Counted from the first letter of the stretch, positions 38,607 through 47,908 are shown. The stretch: 64,000 bases of DNA from an uncultured Clostridia bacterium (GCA_948560265.1 CAOXTD010000005.1:16264-80263), one strand, 5' to 3'. Notes: a model not told the origin generated them from the sequence alone. Numbers and translations are program-made.

Positions 38607-40685
38607 TTGAAACAAATGCAAAAGTTTAGTCAGCTAATTTGTAAACATAGGAAACTTGTTCTTATCATAGCATTACTTTTATTAATTCCGTCTGTACTTG
38701 GGATGATGGCAACAAGAGTTAACTATGACATTTTAGTCTATTTGCCAGAAGATATTGAAACATTACGAGGACAGAAGATACTACAAGAAGATTTTGATAT
38801 GGGAGCATTTTCAATTGTTGTTCTGGAAAATATGAACACGAAAGATATTCAAGATTTAGAAAATAAGTTTAGAGAATTTGAAAATGTAGAAAAGGTAATA
38901 GGTCTAACTGACATAATAGGCATCAACTTTCCAGTAGAAATGTTACCTGATGAAATTAGAGATATTGCTTATAGAGATAATGATACTTTGTTTTTAGTTA
39001 CCTTTGGAGATGGAATTTCATCAGATGAAACACTAGAAACTATTACTAAAATGAGAGAAATGACAAGCGAGCAGTGTAAAATTAGTGGCATGTCATCTGT
39101 CATATTAGATACAAGGAACTTATCGAATTCAGAAATTGCAATTTATGTCATTATTGCAGTAGTATTATGTATCATCATTTTACAAGTGGCATTAGATTCC
39201 TATTTTGCACCGCTTCTATTGTTATTAAATATAGGAATTGCCATTCTATATAACATGGGAAGCAATATCTTTTTAGGAGAAATTTCCTACATTACAAAAG
39301 CAATAAGTGCGGTATTACAACTAGGGGTTACAATGGACTTTGCTATTTTTCTATATCATAGCTACAAAGCAGAAAAAGAGAAAAATGCAAATAAAGAACA
39401 AGCAATGGCAAATGCTATTTGCCAAACAGCGACCTCAGTAGTAGGAAGTTCACTCACAACAATTGCAGGATTTTTAGCCTTATGTAGCATGAACTTGACA
39501 TTAGGAAAAGACATTGGAATTGTTATGGCAAAAGGTGTTTTATTTGGACTAATTTGTGTTATTACAGTTCTTCCTGCTATGTTACTACAATTTGACAAAG
39601 CAATTGAAAAAACGAAGCATAAAGAAATTTTACCAAAGTTTACGGGGCTTAAGAATTTTAACATCAAGTATCATAAAGCAATTATCGTAATTGCACTCAT
39701 TATTTTACCATTTGCCATTTATGGCTATACTCACACAGGAGTTTACTATAATCTAGACAAATCATTGCCAAATAATTTACCAGGGGTAGAAGCTACTAAC
39801 ATTTTGCAAGAAAAGTTTGGTATTGTTTCAACAGAAGTAGCGTTAGTAAAAAGTGATATGCCAGAAAATCAAATGACAGAAATGTTAAATAAAATAGAAA
39901 AAGTAGAAGGAATAGAGTGGACACTAGGATATAACAAATTAGCAGAATTAGGTATACCAAAAGAGATTTTACCAGAAGACATTTTATCTATTTTTGAAAA
40001 CGGAAAATATCAAATGGTTGTGATTAACTCCAAATATGAAATGGCAACAGATGAATTAAATCATCAAATAGATGAAATCAACACTATCTTAAAAGAATAT
40101 GATGAAAATGCAATTCTAGCAGGAGAAGGACCTTTAATGAATGACTTAGTAGAAATTGCAGATCATGACTTTAATAGTGTTAATATTGTATCCATAGCAG
40201 TTATTTTGGTCATCATGATATTTGTATTAAAATCCGCTTCTTTACAAATTATTTTGATTGGCATTATCGAGTTTGCTATTTTCATCAATATGGGAATACC
40301 TGCTTACACCAATACTATTTTACCATTTGTAGCTTCCATTGTGATTGGAACCATTCAGTTAGGCGCTACCATTGATTATGCCATTCTAATTACGACAAAA
40401 TATGTAGGACTTCGTAAAGAAGGAAAGGATAAAAAGCAATCAATAGATGAAGCATTAGGTACTTCTATTAGTTCTATTGTAACAAGTGGGCTATGCTTCT
40501 TTGGAGCAACCTTTGGAGTGGGAGTCTATTCTAAAATTGAAATGATAGGTTCTTTATGCAGTTTAATGTCAAGAGGAGCCATTATTAGTATGATAGTTGT
40601 TATTACAGTATTACCAGCCTTTTTATTAGCTTGCGATAAGCTTATTTGTAAAACAACAAAAGGTATGAAAGAAATAAAGGAGTGA
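38607..40685 (+). CDS. MMPL/RND-family membrane exporter
   Basis: 692 residues with two homologous halves, each with one N-terminal helix, an extracytoplasmic domain of about 130 residues, and a cluster of five or six helices. Motifs TMDFAIFLYHSYKAEKEKN and TIDYAILITTKYVGLRKEGK mark the proton-relay helices of the MMPL/hydrophobe exporter family. Substrate unknown (lipids or drugs in relatives). Start taken as TTG 38607, five bases after AAGGATGA; ATG 38616 is possible. Overlaps the control region of the next gene and forms an operon with it. Confidence 0.9.
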   Translation: MKQMQKFSQLICKHRKLVLIIALLLLIPSVLGMMATRVNYDILVYLPEDIETLRGQKILQEDFDMGAFSIVVLENMNTKDIQDLENKFREFENVEKVIGLTDIIGINFPVEMLPDEIRDIAYRDNDTLFLVTFGDGISSDETLETITKMREMTSEQCKISGMSSVILDTRNLSNSEIAIYVIIAVVLCIIILQVALDSYFAPLLLLLNIGIAILYNMGSNIFLGEISYITKAISAVLQLGVTMDFAIFLYHSYKAEKEKNANKEQAMANAICQTATSVVGSSLTTIAGFLALCSMNLTLGKDIGIVMAKGVLFGLICVITVLPAMLLQFDKAIEKTKHKEILPKFTGLKNFNIKYHKAIIVIALIILPFAIYGYTHTGVYYNLDKSLPNNLPGVEATNILQEKFGIVSTEVALVKSDMPENQMTEMLNKIEKVEGIEWTLGYNKLAELGIPKEILPEDILSIFENGKYQMVVINSKYEMATDELNHQIDEINTILKEYDENAILAGEGPLMNDLVEIADHDFNSVNIVSIAVILVIMIFVLKSASLQIILIGIIEFAIFINMGIPAYTNTILPFVASIVIGTIQLGATIDYAILITTKYVGLRKEGKDKKQSIDEALGTSISSIVTSGLCFFGATFGVGVYSKIEMIGSLCSLMSRGAIISMIVVITVLPAFLLACDKLICKTTKGMKEIKE

Positions 40686-40690
40686 AAGTT

Positions 40691-42469
40691 ATGAATAAGA
40701 TAAAATCTAAATTAATTGCAGGAGGGTTATTAGTTAACTTTCTTGTTTACACGTCGCCAGTACTTGCATATGCGAAAGATGAAACTGTTTACACTAAAGT
40801 AGATACACAAGGAGATAGTTATAAAACCATAGTCAGTACACAAATGGAAGATGGAACTCATACACAGGAAGAAACAGATAAAAAGTTACCAATTACTTGC
40901 AAAATCAAATATACCTTAAATGGAAAAGAAATCTCAGCAGAGGAATTAGCAGGAAAAAGTGGAAAGGTTACCATAGAAATTACCTATACAAATCATGAAA
41001 AACATATCGTTAATGTCAATGGTGTTACTACTACTTTATATACACCATTTGCAGTTGCAATAGGAGTGGTTGTTGATAATGAAACAAACAAAAATATTAC
41101 GGTTAGCAAAGGAAAAGTGATGAATGATGGAACAAAGACAATTGTAGTTGGTATGGCAATGCCGGGAATGCAAGAAAGTTTAGGACTTTCTAGAATAAAC
41201 TTGCCAGATAGTGTGAAAATCACTATGGAAACAACTAATTTTGAATTAAGTAATATTTTTACTATTGCTACACCAAAGTTATTAGAAGAGGATGACAAGG
41301 AACTATTAAAAGAAATTGATGAAATTTATAGCAAGGTAAACACTTTGCAAAGTTCTAGCAATCAAATTGAAAAAGGTGCTAATGACTTGAAAAAGGGAAC
41401 GACTACGTATTATCAGAAATCACAAGAATTTAATCAGGCAATGAGCCAAGTACAAAAAGGTGCCAATAGTGCAAATACAGAGTATGCAAAGTTAAATCAA
41501 GGAATTGCAAGTTTAAACGCTAACAGTGGGACATTAAATAGTGGAGCAAAACAAGTCAGTGAAGGAATGACAGCTATGCAAAGTGGACTACAAACAATCA
41601 GTACAAAGCTAGGACAATTAGAAGCAGGAAGCCAAAGTATTAGTGCAGGGGCCAAACAAATTGAGCAAGGTGTAACTGTTGCACAAAATGCAGCGAAAGA
41701 TGTAACAACAAAAGTGCTTACCGCAAAAGCTACGATACAAGCAACCATTCAAGCTAATAATCAAATCATTAGCACACTAAATCCTACAACAGATGTAGAT
41801 AAGATTAATGCTTTACAAACTAGTAATGTAGCATTGCAGCAAAGCCTAGATGCATTAGATAGCTTAGCAATTGATGACCCAACCAGTAATTTAGCCATTT
41901 TAAATGGTTCTTTAGCACAAGTAAAAACAGGAATAGAAGGAAATGGTACTGTGCAAAATCCGGGATTAGTGGTAGGTAGCCAAACAGTAAGTCAAGGTAT
42001 TTCACAGATAAAGAAAGATGGTGTAGATATACTTGCTTCTCAGACTACTAAACTAGTGACAGGAAGCAAGCAATTATATGATGGGACAAAAACATTAAAA
42101 CAAGGAACGACAGTATTAGAAAATGGTTCTTCTCAAATGCAAGCAGGCTTGTCTAGTTTACAAAGTGGAACATCACAATTATTACAAGCGAATAATCAAT
42201 TGACAGATAGCGCCAAAACATTACAAACAGGTGCCACAACACTTGCAAATGGAATTCATACTTTTAATGAAGAAGGAATAAAACCTATTTGCAATTATAT
42301 CAATGGAGATTTAAGAAACTTAACCAACCGAGCAGAAAAACTATTAGACTTATCAAATGAGTATCAAAGTTTTATAAATTCAGAGAAAGAGAAAAATAGA
42401 GAAGTAAAATTTATTATTATGTCAGATAGTATTAAGAAAGAAAAAGAAGGAAAAGAGCAAAATAAATAG
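40691..42469 (+). CDS. Secreted heptad-repeat protein, YhgE/Pip-like partner of MMPL
   Basis: 592 residues. Signal peptide ends near residue 27 (VLAYAKDE). A beta-rich region to about 205 is followed by long helical repeats with the pattern LxxGxxxLxxG (GIASLNANSGTLNSGAKQVSEGMTAMQSGLQ) to about residue 530. The family is encoded next to MMPL exporters in many Firmicutes. ATG 40691 is eight bases after AAGGAG; the stop of the exporter gene overlaps its ribosome site. Likely an extracytoplasmic accessory subunit. Confidence 0.82.
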   Translation: MNKIKSKLIAGGLLVNFLVYTSPVLAYAKDETVYTKVDTQGDSYKTIVSTQMEDGTHTQEETDKKLPITCKIKYTLNGKEISAEELAGKSGKVTIEITYTNHEKHIVNVNGVTTTLYTPFAVAIGVVVDNETNKNITVSKGKVMNDGTKTIVVGMAMPGMQESLGLSRINLPDSVKITMETTNFELSNIFTIATPKLLEEDDKELLKEIDEIYSKVNTLQSSSNQIEKGANDLKKGTTTYYQKSQEFNQAMSQVQKGANSANTEYAKLNQGIASLNANSGTLNSGAKQVSEGMTAMQSGLQTISTKLGQLEAGSQSISAGAKQIEQGVTVAQNAAKDVTTKVLTAKATIQATIQANNQIISTLNPTTDVDKINALQTSNVALQQSLDALDSLAIDDPTSNLAILNGSLAQVKTGIEGNGTVQNPGLVVGSQTVSQGISQIKKDGVDILASQTTKLVTGSKQLYDGTKTLKQGTTVLENGSSQMQAGLSSLQSGTSQLLQANNQLTDSAKTLQTGATTLANGIHTFNEEGIKPICNYINGDLRNLTNRAEKLLDLSNEYQSFINSEKEKNREVKFIIMSDSIKKEKEGKEQNK

Positions 42470-42484
42470 AAATAATATATTAGA

Positions 42485-42515
42485 TGTCAGTTAAACATAC
42501 GTCCCTAAATTGACA
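42485..42515 (+). repeat. REP-like 31-bp unit
   Basis: TGTCAG at one end, TGACA at the other and ACGTCCC inside: a diverged copy, in reverse sense, of the unit found twice inside the spoIIIA operon. Confidence 0.7.
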
Positions 42516-42531
42516 GAATAGGAGAAATGAT

Positions 42532-43077
42532 ATGGAGTATTTAAAGAAAATATTGAAAAAAACAGGTTGGAGTTCAATTTTAACATCTACTATATTTGCC
42601 ATTGTTGGTATTGTATTAATTGCAAGTCCTGAGGCGACTATTACAATTATATCTACTATTTTAGGTCTTACTTTAATAGCATTTGGTGGATATAAGGTAA
42701 TGGAATATCTTAGGAATAAAGGAAAGTACGACGCTTATACTTATGACTTAGCTTATGGAATTATAGCTATTATATTAGGAATTGTAGCTATGGTTTATCA
42801 TCAAGAAATAGGTACAATTTTTAGAATTTTAATTGGCTTATGGATTATTTATAGTAGTGTGATTCGAGTAACTTTATCTTTACAATTAAGAAGCACAAAG
42901 TCTAAAGTATGGATTTATAGCTTAATCATAGCTTTAGTGATGCTTGCTTGCGGAATTTATACCATTAGTAATGCAGGTACTATTGTGATGGCTGTAGGTA
43001 TTGTTGTTTTGATTTATTCTATTTTAGATATTATAGAGGGAATTATCTTCTTAAATAATTTGAAGAAGATTGCATAA
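42532..43077 (+). CDS. HdeD-like membrane protein (DUF308)
   Basis: 181 residues with six hydrophobic segments arranged as three hairpins, typical of DUF308/HdeD (ILIASPEATITIISTILGLTLIAFGGYKVMEYL; GIVVLIYSILDIIEGI). Function in Firmicutes unknown; often near stress genes. GGAGAAATGAT site just after a REP unit. Confidence 0.85.
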   Translation: MEYLKKILKKTGWSSILTSTIFAIVGIVLIASPEATITIISTILGLTLIAFGGYKVMEYLRNKGKYDAYTYDLAYGIIAIILGIVAMVYHQEIGTIFRILIGLWIIYSSVIRVTLSLQLRSTKSKVWIYSLIIALVMLACGIYTISNAGTIVMAVGIVVLIYSILDIIEGIIFLNNLKKIA

Positions 43078-43119
43078 ACTAAGATTGATTAGGAAAACAA
43101 AAGAAAAGGGGAAGCTCAT

Positions 43120-43812
43120 ATGGAGAAAAAGAATGTAGTAAAAAAGGTTTTTAAAGTAATTGGTGTTATTGTATTAATTGCCTTTGTATTATTTATGGTA
43201 AATACCATTAGAAAACTTATTATTATAAAAGAGATACAAAGGACAGCGAGCCAATATACATCAAGTACAAATTATCATGTAAAATCTATTGCAAGTGGAA
43301 TGAATGGAGAGGACAGAATTACTACTATCAATTGTTATTATAAGGAAGGAAACAAATTAACGACATTAGAAATGAGCGAAAAAGGAGAAAAAACTTATAA
43401 ATTATCCATATATGATAATGGAGAGAAAAAGGATGTTTTTACAGAAACAAAAGAACAAAAGATGGCAGAAATAGATGCTGAAGATGCTATGAATTTTATT
43501 ATGCCAATCTATGATTACTTTGAAGGTGGTTCTAATATGCAATTAATATGTATAGCAATTGCTTCGAAAGTAGAGAACATTGAATATAAAGGAAAAAAAT
43601 GTTATCGTGTAGGAGACTTTGTATCTTCTGATACTTTAGTAGATATAAATTCAAATAATAGTGAAATATATATTGAAAAAGATACTGGTTTAGTAATTAG
43701 AACTCATTTTGGAAGCTCTATTTCAGAAAGAGAATATGAATTTAACAATGTACAAGACGAGGTGTTTATAGAGCCAGATTTAAAGGAATATAAAGTAATA
43801 AAAAATAGTTAA
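43120..43812 (+). CDS. Anchored extracytoplasmic protein, unknown
   Basis: 230 residues. An N-terminal anchor helix (VFKVIGVIVLIAFVLFMVNTI) is followed by a beta-rich domain (NYHVKSIASGMNGEDRITTINCYYKEGNKLTTLEM) with a LolA-like feel, which I cannot confirm. AAGGGG site. Family not recognised. Confidence 0.65.
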   Translation: MEKKNVVKKVFKVIGVIVLIAFVLFMVNTIRKLIIIKEIQRTASQYTSSTNYHVKSIASGMNGEDRITTINCYYKEGNKLTTLEMSEKGEKTYKLSIYDNGEKKDVFTETKEQKMAEIDAEDAMNFIMPIYDYFEGGSNMQLICIAIASKVENIEYKGKKCYRVGDFVSSDTLVDINSNNSEIYIEKDTGLVIRTHFGSSISEREYEFNNVQDEVFIEPDLKEYKVIKNS

Positions 43813-43845
43813 ACAACAAAACAAAGATTATAAAAGGAGCAATAT

Positions 43846-44246
43846 ATGGATATTAAGTTTTCAATAACATTAGATAATTATATTGATTTTAATTTGTATC
43901 ATATGGAACATTCAAAGTCAATGAAGAAAGTTTTTATTATGTTAAAATATATTTTGCCACTAGTCTTTGTAATATGTGGTTGTGCATTATACTATTTATT
44001 AAGTAATGGGGAGAACATTAGTGGGTAATTAGCTTAAAAGAAGAATATATAGAAAATGCTAGTATGGGTGGATATGAACAGCTTAATTATAGTATGATAG
44101 AACGAATAGAAATGGATGTAGAATGTATGTATATATATAAAAATGCTATTTCAGCATTTATCATTCCTTTTTCAGCTTTTTCTAATCAAGAAGAGAAGGA
44201 GAAATTTATAAAGATATTAAAAGAAAAAGCAAATATTACATTTTAA
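43846..44246 (+). pseudogene. YcxB-like membrane protein gene with internal deletion
   Basis: The first 60 codons (MDIKFSITLDNYIDFNLYHMEHSKSMKK plus a membrane helix) look like the N-terminus of a YcxB-like protein. The C-terminal part resumes from about 44030 in another frame (ISLKEEYIENASMGGYEQLNYSMIERIEM to KANITF). The middle of the gene is missing. No CGG at the break; ordinary decay. Confidence 0.65.
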
Positions 44247-44263
44247 AATAGTTTAGCACATAA

Positions 44264-44307
44264 AATAAACTCTTTTCATAGAATATAGCAAATGAAAGGA
44301 GTTTATT
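44264..44307 (+). promoter_or_regulatory. Hairpin that includes the RBS of the peroxiredoxin gene
   Basis: AATAAACTCTTTTCAT (44264-44279) pairs with ATGAAAGGAGTTTATT (44292-44307), 16 bp with one G-U pair, then T-rich sequence and ATG 44311. The GGAG ribosome site lies inside the right arm. It could act as terminator/attenuator or hide the RBS. Confidence 0.7.
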
Positions 44308-44310
44308 TTT

Positions 44311-45043
44311 ATGGATTATGAAATTATGATGAACGGAAATGTGAAGATTGGTACATATGCTCCAGATTTTGAAGCGGAAACAACTATGGGGGAAATAGAA
44401 TTAAATCAATATAAAGGAAAATGGGTAATTTTGTTTTCTCATCCACGGAGATTTTACACCAGTGTGTACAACAGAAATAATCGCTTTTGCAAAAGCAAAT
44501 CCATATTTTGAAAGGCTAAATACTTGTCTTTTAGGTTTAAGTGTAGATAGTAATCCATCACACTTAGCATGGTTATATGATATATATTGTAAAACAGGAA
44601 TTAGAGTGCCATTTCCAATTATCAGTGACAGAAATGGTCAAATTGCTAGAAAATATGGAATGATATCTAATGATGTAAGCAATACAGAAACTGTGAGAAA
44701 TGTCTTCATTATAGACGACAAAGGTATTGTAAGATTAATTTTGGTTTATCCAATGAATGTGGGAAGGTCCATTCCAGAAATCTTAAGAGCATTAACAGCA
44801 CTCCAAGTAGCAGATGCTAACAAACTTTCTATGCCAGCTAATTGGATACCTTGTGAGCCAGGAATTTTACCTGTTCCAAAGACTTTGGCAGAATTAGAAG
44901 CGAGAAAGAGAGAAATGGAAAAAAATCAAAATGGAATGAGCTGGTATTTAGGTTTTCAAAATGTAAAAGATTGTAAGGTGTTAGAGGATAATAGTGAGTG
45001 TGAGAAGATAGAAGAGAAGAAAGGTAAAAATATATCAAATTAA
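44311..45043 (+). CDS. 1-Cys peroxiredoxin (Prx6-type) with one CGG +1 shift
   Basis: 243 residues read through the shift. Reduces peroxides in the cytoplasm. Zero-frame reading from ATG 44311 reaches VILFSHP, then CGG (44446-44448) as codon 46. Reading GGA gives HPGDFTPVCTTE, the universal peroxiredoxin active-site block with the peroxidatic Cys. The C-terminal half has the Prx6 signature (RNVFIIDDKGIVRLILVYPMNVGRS; ANWIPCEPGI) and an extended tail. Without the shift translation ends after 66 codons, before most of the enzyme. Confidence 0.92.
44446..44448 (+). other. CGG +1 recoding site in peroxiredoxin
   Basis: Context CAT CCA CGGA GAT TTT; the +1 frame gives H-P-G-D-F-T-P, the invariant active-site loop. 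Confidence 0.9.
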
Positions 45044-45081
45044 CAAAATATGATTTAAAAATCTGTTAAATAAAATTAAAA

Positions 45082-45131
45082 AAAAATAGCCATACTAATA
45101 ATATTGAAAAATATTAAAGGAGGCTATTTTT
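45082..45131 (+). promoter_or_regulatory. Hairpin around the RBS of the DUF1540 gene
   Basis: AAAAATAGCC (45082-45091) pairs with GGCTATTTTT (45122-45131), with an inner AATATT-GAAA-AATATT hairpin (45100-45115). AAGGAGG sits at the base of the right arm and the ATG follows the T-run at once. Same layout as at 44264. Confidence 0.7.
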
Positions 45132-45299
45132 ATGGAAAAAAATCAAAAAATTAATTGTACGGTGACAAGCTGTAAATATAACAATAAAGGTAATCAAGAA
45201 TGTTCATTAGAACAAATTATTGTAACTCCAATTATTGGATGCGAAACAAAAGAACCAGATGAATCTATGTGCAGTAGTTATAAACATGAAAATAAATAA
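45132..45299 (+). CDS. DUF1540 small Cys-rich protein
   Basis: 55 residues, MEKNQKINCTVTSCKYNNKGNQ... with four Cys in the DUF1540 pattern (CTVTSCKYN, CSLEQIIV, GCETKEPDESMCSSY). Probably a metal-binding small protein common in clostridia. Function unknown. Confidence 0.85.
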   Translation: MEKNQKINCTVTSCKYNNKGNQECSLEQIIVTPIIGCETKEPDESMCSSYKHENK

Positions 45300-45305
45300 A
45301 GAATA

Positions 45306-45336
45306 CAGGGGGAACTCTTAGAAAGAGCTCCCCCTG
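45306..45336. terminator. Strong terminator, convergent genes
   Basis: 14-bp stem CAGGGGGAACTCTT with its complement (one mismatch) and a 3-base loop. The T-rich tail lies on the minus-strand side, so it mainly ends the beta-CASP transcript. Confidence 0.82.
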
Positions 45337-45360
45337 ATAGCTTAAAAAGATAAAAAGCTA

Positions 45361-46785
45361 TTATTGGAATTTCGTGGTCATAGTTTTAACCAAATGACAT
45401 GGCGAAACACGGAAGAAAGTATCACGATTAGCAATGCCAACATCTTTGGCTTCAATTTCTTTAATCACCCGTTTAGCAAACGTTTCTTTGACTTCTGGGT
45501 CACCATGATTAACCAAAACAAGATTGAGATTGGTAAACTGTTGCAGAAAATGAATCAATTCATCAGCTTTTGCATGGGCTGAGAACTCACTGGTATATTT
45601 TACCTTTGCTTGTTTTTCGGCTAATATACCTCCAATTTTTACAATATCGCCAATAGCAGCATCTTGCAAAGAACGTCCTAAGGTGCCCTCAGCTGTATAC
45701 CCTGTAAAGTGAATCAAAGCATTTTTTTGATTGATGAAAGTAGAGATATACTGAGGCGCAGGACCATAAGAACCCATACCAGAAGTAGTTAAAATGATTT
45801 TTTCGTGGGTATCCATTAAAACAGAGTCTCTACTACCACTGTCAACATATTGCAAACTATAAGGCAAAAAGTCAAGCATACTCTCCTTAATATCCAGTGA
45901 ACCATTGAGGTATAGCTCCGTATAACGCTGTGCCAATTTTCCGTCAAAAAAGATAGGGATTTGCTTAGAAAGTTTACCAGAGTCTTGCAGTGTCCTCAAA
46001 AAGTAAAGGATTTCTTGTGAACGTCCCAATGAAAAGACAGGAATTACAATAGTTGTGTCTGAATTCTGGGATAAAGAAGAAAGTACATTCTTTTCGAAAC
46101 AAGGAACAATCATATCAGAATTCATGTCACCATAGGTACTTTCTTGCATAACATTCAAAGACATCTCTTGTACCCTTTGGGGAAGTGCTGGAACATTGAA
46201 GAACATATTGTTGTTGTGATAGTCACCTGTAAATAACCAGTTAATACATTCTTCTCCAGGATAAGAAATCTCCACTAAGATTAAAGCTGCTCCAATAAGG
46301 TGACCATTATAGAAAAAAGTTACCTTAATATGTTCGTCCAAGGATATAGACTTACAGAAAGGAACAGGAGTAACCAATCTCAAAGTTTCTGAAACATCAG
46401 CATCACTAAAAAGATTTGGCTGGTGACGCCTTTTAGCAGTGTCTTTTAAAACGCGATAACTATCATAGAGCGATAAATTTAAAAGAACTGCTGTGGGTGG
46501 TGTAGTATAGATTTTTCCCCGATACCCATTTTTAAAAAGCAGGGGAAGTCTTCCTATGTGGTCAATGTGATTATGTGTGACAAGAACAAACTCAATGGAT
46601 TCTTCGTTAAAAGGAAAACTGAGATTTTCTGTACCACTTTCATCACTTCCTTGAAAAAGACCACTGTCTACAACAAAACGAGTGGTTAAGCCATTCGGGT
46701 ATTTTACGATACACAAATGACAGGAGCCAGTAACGCCACTATTTAACGTCTGGACATCCATGTAAAACCGAGTTTTTGAGCCCAT
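45361..46785 (-). CDS. Beta-CASP metallo-beta-lactamase nuclease, foreign-looking
   Basis: 474-residue member of the beta-CASP/RMMBL group, predicted RNA or nucleic-acid processing exonuclease. HxHxDH metal motif THNHIDHIGR (about residues 71-80), further metal His/Asp in FTGDYHNN, beta-CASP core with ILTTSGMG, and RMMBL tail with FSAHAKADEL and VNHGDPEV. Codon and base use differ from neighbours (richer in C and G), and it has three in-frame CGG codons (46770-46768, 46521-46519, 45471-45469) at Arg positions TRF, YRG and KRV, read through without any shift. Likely recently acquired. Own promoter and palindromes upstream. Confidence 0.88.
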   Translation of the reverse strand: MGSKTRFYMDVQTLNSGVTGSCHLCIVKYPNGLTTRFVVDSGLFQGSDESGTENLSFPFNEESIEFVLVTHNHIDHIGRLPLLFKNGYRGKIYTTPPTAVLLNLSLYDSYRVLKDTAKRRHQPNLFSDADVSETLRLVTPVPFCKSISLDEHIKVTFFYNGHLIGAALILVEISYPGEECINWLFTGDYHNNNMFFNVPALPQRVQEMSLNVMQESTYGDMNSDMIVPCFEKNVLSSLSQNSDTTIVIPVFSLGRSQEILYFLRTLQDSGKLSKQIPIFFDGKLAQRYTELYLNGSLDIKESMLDFLPYSLQYVDSGSRDSVLMDTHEKIILTTSGMGSYGPAPQYISTFINQKNALIHFTGYTAEGTLGRSLQDAAIGDIVKIGGILAEKQAKVKYTSEFSAHAKADELIHFLQQFTNLNLVLVNHGDPEVKETFAKRVIKEIEAKDVGIANRDTFFRVSPCHLVKTMTTKFQ

Positions 46786-46806
46786 AAAATTCCTCCTTAA
46801 AATGTG

Positions 46807-46828
46807 AATCGGTATAGTAATACCGATT
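46807..46828. promoter_or_regulatory. Palindromic operator upstream of beta-CASP gene
   Basis: AATCGGTAT-AGTA-ATACCGATT, perfect 9-bp arms, in the leader of the beta-CASP gene 22 bases before its start codon. A second palindrome ATAGCA-CT-TGCTAT lies at 46842-46855, near the expected transcription start. Confidence 0.7.
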
Positions 46829-46863
46829 GGTTAAAGTGTAGATAGCACTTGCTATTGACTATT

Positions 46864-46892
46864 ATTTTAACATTTGAAAACCATTATGTCAA
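46864..46892 (-). promoter_or_regulatory. Promoter of beta-CASP gene
   Basis: On the minus strand: TTGACA (46892-46887), 17-bp spacer, TAAAAT (46869-46864). Confidence 0.75.
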
Positions 46893-46976
46893 TTTGAAAT
46901 AGAAATCTTTTTGAAATATTGACTTTTAGAATAATTAGCAATAAAATATGATAAAATAACAAAGGAGGATAATATT

Positions 46977-47907
46977 ATGTCATTAGTAACAACAAAGAAT
47001 ATGTTTGAAAAATCAATGAAGGAACATTTTGCTATTCGGAGCATTTAATGTAAATAATATGGAAATTATACAAGCAATTGTAGATGCAGCAGCAAAGGAA
47101 AATTCGCCAGTCATTTTACAAGCATCTTCTAGTGCAATAAAATATGCAAGAATTGGATATTTGAGGAAAATGGTGGAAGCAGCATTGGAAGAACACGATA
47201 TTCCAGTGGCATTACATTTAGACCATGGACCAGATTTTGAAACTTGTAAAATGTGTATTGATAATGGATTTTCATCTGTTATGATAGATGGTTCTAAATA
47301 TGACTTTGAAGAAAATGTTGCTTTAACAAAGCAAGTAGTAGACTATGCTCATAGCAAAGGGGTAGTAGTAGAAGCAGAACTTGGAAAGTTAGCAGGAGTA
47401 GAAGATGACGTAAATGTGGATGCACAAGATGCAATGTATACAGATCCAGACCAAGCAAAAGAATTTGTAGAAAAAACGGGATGCGATTCTTTAGCCATTG
47501 CAATTGGAACAAGTCATGGTGCGTATAAATTCAAAGGAGAGGCAAAGTTAAGATTTGATATTTTACAAAAAATAAAAGAAAAATTGCCTAATACTCCAAT
47601 TGTATTACATGGAGCATCAACAGTTATTCCAGAACTTGTAGAAATGTGCAACAAATATGGAGGGAATATTCCAGGAGCAAAAGGAGTTCCTGACGAGATG
47701 TTACATGAGGCAAGTTTATCAGGAGTTTCAAAAATTAATGTAGATACTGATTTGCGTTTAGCGATGACTGCAGCTATTAGAAAGACTTTTGCAGAAGATC
47801 CTTCAGCATTTGACCCAAGAAAATATATGACACCTGCAAGAGATTTAATTCAGGAAACAGTACAACATAAAATTAAAAATGTATTTGGTTCTACCAATAA
47901 AGCTTAA
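46977..47907 (+). CDS. fba: Class II fructose-bisphosphate aldolase with one CGG +1 shift
   Basis: 309 residues through the shift. Splits fructose 1,6-bisphosphate in glycolysis, zinc-dependent. It starts MSLVTTKNMFEKSMKEHFAI after AAAGGAGG. Codon 21 is CGG (47037-47039). Reading GGA gives AI-G-AFNVNNMEIIQAI, the class II start block. Zinc ligands and active site follow: LHLDHGPDFE, VEAELGKLAGVEDD, GTSHGAYK, VLHGASTV and NVDTDLRLA. Without the shift only about 23 residues would be made. I see no other aldolase in the window; whether one exists elsewhere is a direct test. Confidence 0.93.
47037..47039 (+). other. CGG +1 recoding site in fba
   Basis: Context GCT ATT CGGA GCA TTT; the +1 frame gives A-I-G-A-F-N-V-N-N. 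Only 20 codons into the gene, so the zero-frame product would be a tiny peptide. Confidence 0.9.
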
Positions 47908-47908
47908 A

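Noticed and set aside
45061..45131. Known riboswitch upstream of the DUF1540 gene
   Set aside because: The leader is only a simple stem without conserved aptamer features that I recognise.
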